5,872 nucleotides of DNA. Origin: Gammaproteobacteria bacterium. Lineage in GTDB: Bacteria > Pseudomonadota > Gammaproteobacteria > UBA9214. Position 1 is the first letter of the stretch. Every line of letters starts with the position of its first letter. A program made the position numbers and the translations under genes. The notes under the pieces are model-generated. The model was not told the origin of the DNA and made no database searches. It saw nothing but the letters and a program-made list of their open reading frames with translations. Of the stretch, positions 4,687 to 5,872 are shown piece after piece. The stretch covers positions 1 to 5,872 of the forward strand of contig JAUVNM010000125.1 of the NCBI GenBank assembly GCA_030599705.1, written 5' to 3'.

Positions 4687-5820
4687 ATGATTTTGATTCT
4701 ACAGGCAGATACCGACAAGAATGGCGACGATTTTCGCCAATTGATGGATCATCTGTCGAGCATGAAAAACATCAAGTCGCGGCTCCATGATGAAGTGGGT
4801 ACCCGGCAGACACTCACCGAGGTCTACCTGGTCGGTGATACCGCGACCCTGGTGATCGAGGACATGGAAAACCTGCCCTGTGTGGAGCGCGTGGTGCGGG
4901 TGTCGGAGGAGTACCGGGTACTGGGCCGGCACCACGATGACAATCGGCCAACGCATTTCGAATACAACGGGGTCCGTTTCGGCCAGGACAACCTGAATGT
5001 CTTTGCCGGGCTGTGTGCCGTGGACAATCCCCGGCATGTCGAGCTCATGATGAAGGCCCTGCAGGAACGCGGCCTGCCATGCACCCGCATGGGTGCCTAC
5101 AAGCCGCGCACTAACCCCTACTCCTTCCAGGGCCATGGCAAGAGCTGCCTGCCGTACGTATTCGAACTCGCCGGCAAGTACGACATCAAGGTCATCGCCA
5201 TGGAAGTGACGCATGACTCGCATGTCAGGGAGATACATGAAGCCCTTGAAGAGACCGGGCATCCGACCGGTGTCATGCTGCAGATCGGCACCCGCAATAC
5301 CCAGAATTTTGAACTGCTCAAGGTCATCGGCCGCGAGCCCGAATTTCCCGTATTACTGAAACGCGGTTTTGGTATCACCCTGGAGGAGTCGCTGAATGCC
5401 GCGGAATACCTCGCGAGTGAGGGTAACCGCCGCGTGGTATTCGGCCTGCGAGGCATGAAGACCAATATGGGCGACCCGCACCGGAACTTTGTCGATTTTT
5501 CCCACGTACCGGTCGTCAAGCGTCTGACCCGGATGCCGGTCTGTATCGACCCGTCACATTCCGTTGGTACCCGGGATGTGGCCCCGAGCGGAATACTCGA
5601 CGTGTTTCATGTCACTGCCCAGGGCGTGATTGCCGGTGCTAACATGATCCTTGTGGATTTCCACCCGCACCCGGCCAAGGCGCTGGTCGATTGTCCGCAG
5701 GCGCTGCACATGGATGAGCTGGATTATTTTTTGGAAGATGTCCGGATTGCCCGCGAGGCCTACGAGCAGCGCGTTGCCCTGGCGGCCGAGCACCGGAAGC
5801 AACAGGCATCCGCCGCATGA
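4687..5820 (+). CDS. 3-deoxy-7-phosphoheptulonate (DAHP) synthase, Thermotoga/Bacillus-type, divergent active-site motifs
   Basis: DAHP synthase condenses phosphoenolpyruvate with erythrose 4-phosphate, the first shikimate-pathway step. The product has 377 residues: an N-terminal ferredoxin-like regulatory domain (1-80, ending LPCVERVVRVSEEYRVLGR) as in the T. maritima enzyme, then the TIM barrel. Visible motifs are FAGLCAVD (107-113, metal Cys110), GAYKPRTNPYSFQG (136-149), QIGTRNTQNFELL (199-211), PVLLKRGF (221-228), LRG (254-256), CIDPSHSVG (286-294, His291), and VDFHPHPAKALVD (323-335, Asp335). Departures from the family are GPCS changed to GLCA, and the metal-ligand Glu of VEVHPEP changed to Asp324. 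It may be an active variant or a specialised paralogue. The start is ATG 4687 because the family begins with M-I-x-x-L and AGGG (4675-4678) lies eight bases upstream; in-frame ATG 4681 and GTG 4651 are alternatives. The C-terminus has an extra charged tail (360-377). Confidence 0.9.
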   Translation: MILILQADTDKNGDDFRQLMDHLSSMKNIKSRLHDEVGTRQTLTEVYLVGDTATLVIEDMENLPCVERVVRVSEEYRVLGRHHDDNRPTHFEYNGVRFGQDNLNVFAGLCAVDNPRHVELMMKALQERGLPCTRMGAYKPRTNPYSFQGHGKSCLPYVFELAGKYDIKVIAMEVTHDSHVREIHEALEETGHPTGVMLQIGTRNTQNFELLKVIGREPEFPVLLKRGFGITLEESLNAAEYLASEGNRRVVFGLRGMKTNMGDPHRNFVDFSHVPVVKRLTRMPVCIDPSHSVGTRDVAPSGILDVFHVTAQGVIAGANMILVDFHPHPAKALVDCPQALHMDELDYFLEDVRIAREAYEQRVALAAEHRKQQASAA

Positions 5821-5836
5821 TTGTGGCTGCGTCCCA

Positions 5837-5866
5837 TTGACAGATGATTTGTCAATCGTCTGTTAA
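5837..5866 (+). promoter_or_regulatory. Long near-perfect hairpin/palindrome after the DAHP synthase gene
   Basis: TTGACAGATGATT (5837-5849) and AATCGTCTGTTAA (5854-5866) form 13 continuous pairs around a TGTC loop, with two G-U pairs on the plus-strand RNA; on the minus-strand RNA these would be mismatches. The stem is 17 bp after the stop codon, but no T-run follows. Instead AAGGAA (5865-5870) lies directly after it and could be a Shine-Dalgarno for a gene starting past the window edge. Within it, TTGACA-N7-TGTCAA (5837-5855) is a perfect shorter palindrome that could be a repressor site. Terminator, translational hairpin and operator are all possible. Confidence 0.45.
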
Positions 5867-5872
5867 GGAAAC

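Noticed and set aside
4699..5262. A 187-codon minus-strand reading frame inside the DAHP synthase gene
   Set aside because: Antisense shadow: it mirrors the codon structure of the recognised enzyme and has no recognisable motif or ribosome-binding site.

Overview
The window looks like chromosomal DNA from a moderately GC-rich proteobacterium, most likely a gammaproteobacterium. The reasons are a DusA-type tRNA-dihydrouridine synthase, a perfect CRP/Vfr-type operator, sigma70-like promoters and clear Shine-Dalgarno sites. This is inference from gene content; no rRNA or other phylogenetic marker is present. No tRNA, rRNA, CRISPR array, insertion sequence or phage gene was seen, and no gene-free stretch exceeds about 215 bases.

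Minus-strand block (1-3273). Four closely spaced genes read leftwards, probably as one transcript: dusA (GTG start); a TVP38/TMEM64 (DedA/SNARE-associated) membrane protein 24 bp further on; a mercuric-reductase-like FAD/NAD(P) disulfide oxidoreductase, whose TTG start overlaps the preceding stop in a TTGA tetranucleotide; and, 22 bp further, the first 38 codons of a radical SAM protein cut by the window edge. The N-terminus and the start of the CxxxC cluster of that last protein match the ArsS (arsenosugar biosynthesis) family. The last three genes look like a functional module coupling a membrane protein, a redox flavoprotein and a radical SAM enzyme. dusA is probably only a co-transcribed housekeeping gene.

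Central region (3274-4162). A 136-bp divergent spacer carries a decamer repeated exactly 21 bp apart plus an inverted partial copy, which resembles an operator. To its right is a coupled pair on the plus strand: a 45-codon ORF (TTG start with a strong Shine-Dalgarno) overlapping by GTGA a 136-codon gene. I recognise neither product. After them comes an AT-rich spacer with a perfect TGTGA-N6-TCACA site centred about 60 bp upstream of the predicted transcription start of the next gene.

Right-hand plus-strand block (4163-5872). First is a 102-residue exported protein resembling the SmpA/OmlA fold but lacking a lipobox. Next is a 215-bp spacer with a hairpin, a perfect 19-bp tandem duplication and a promoter candidate. 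Then comes a full-length DAHP synthase of the Thermotoga/Bacillus type, the first step of the shikimate pathway, with substitutions in normally invariant metal/PEP motifs. The window ends in a long imperfect palindrome directly before a Shine-Dalgarno-like sequence, which suggests another gene just past the edge.

The most interesting items are the radical SAM/flavoprotein/TVP38 module, the uncharacterised 45+136-codon pair with its repeated operator-like elements, the likely CRP-controlled exported protein and the divergent DAHP synthase.
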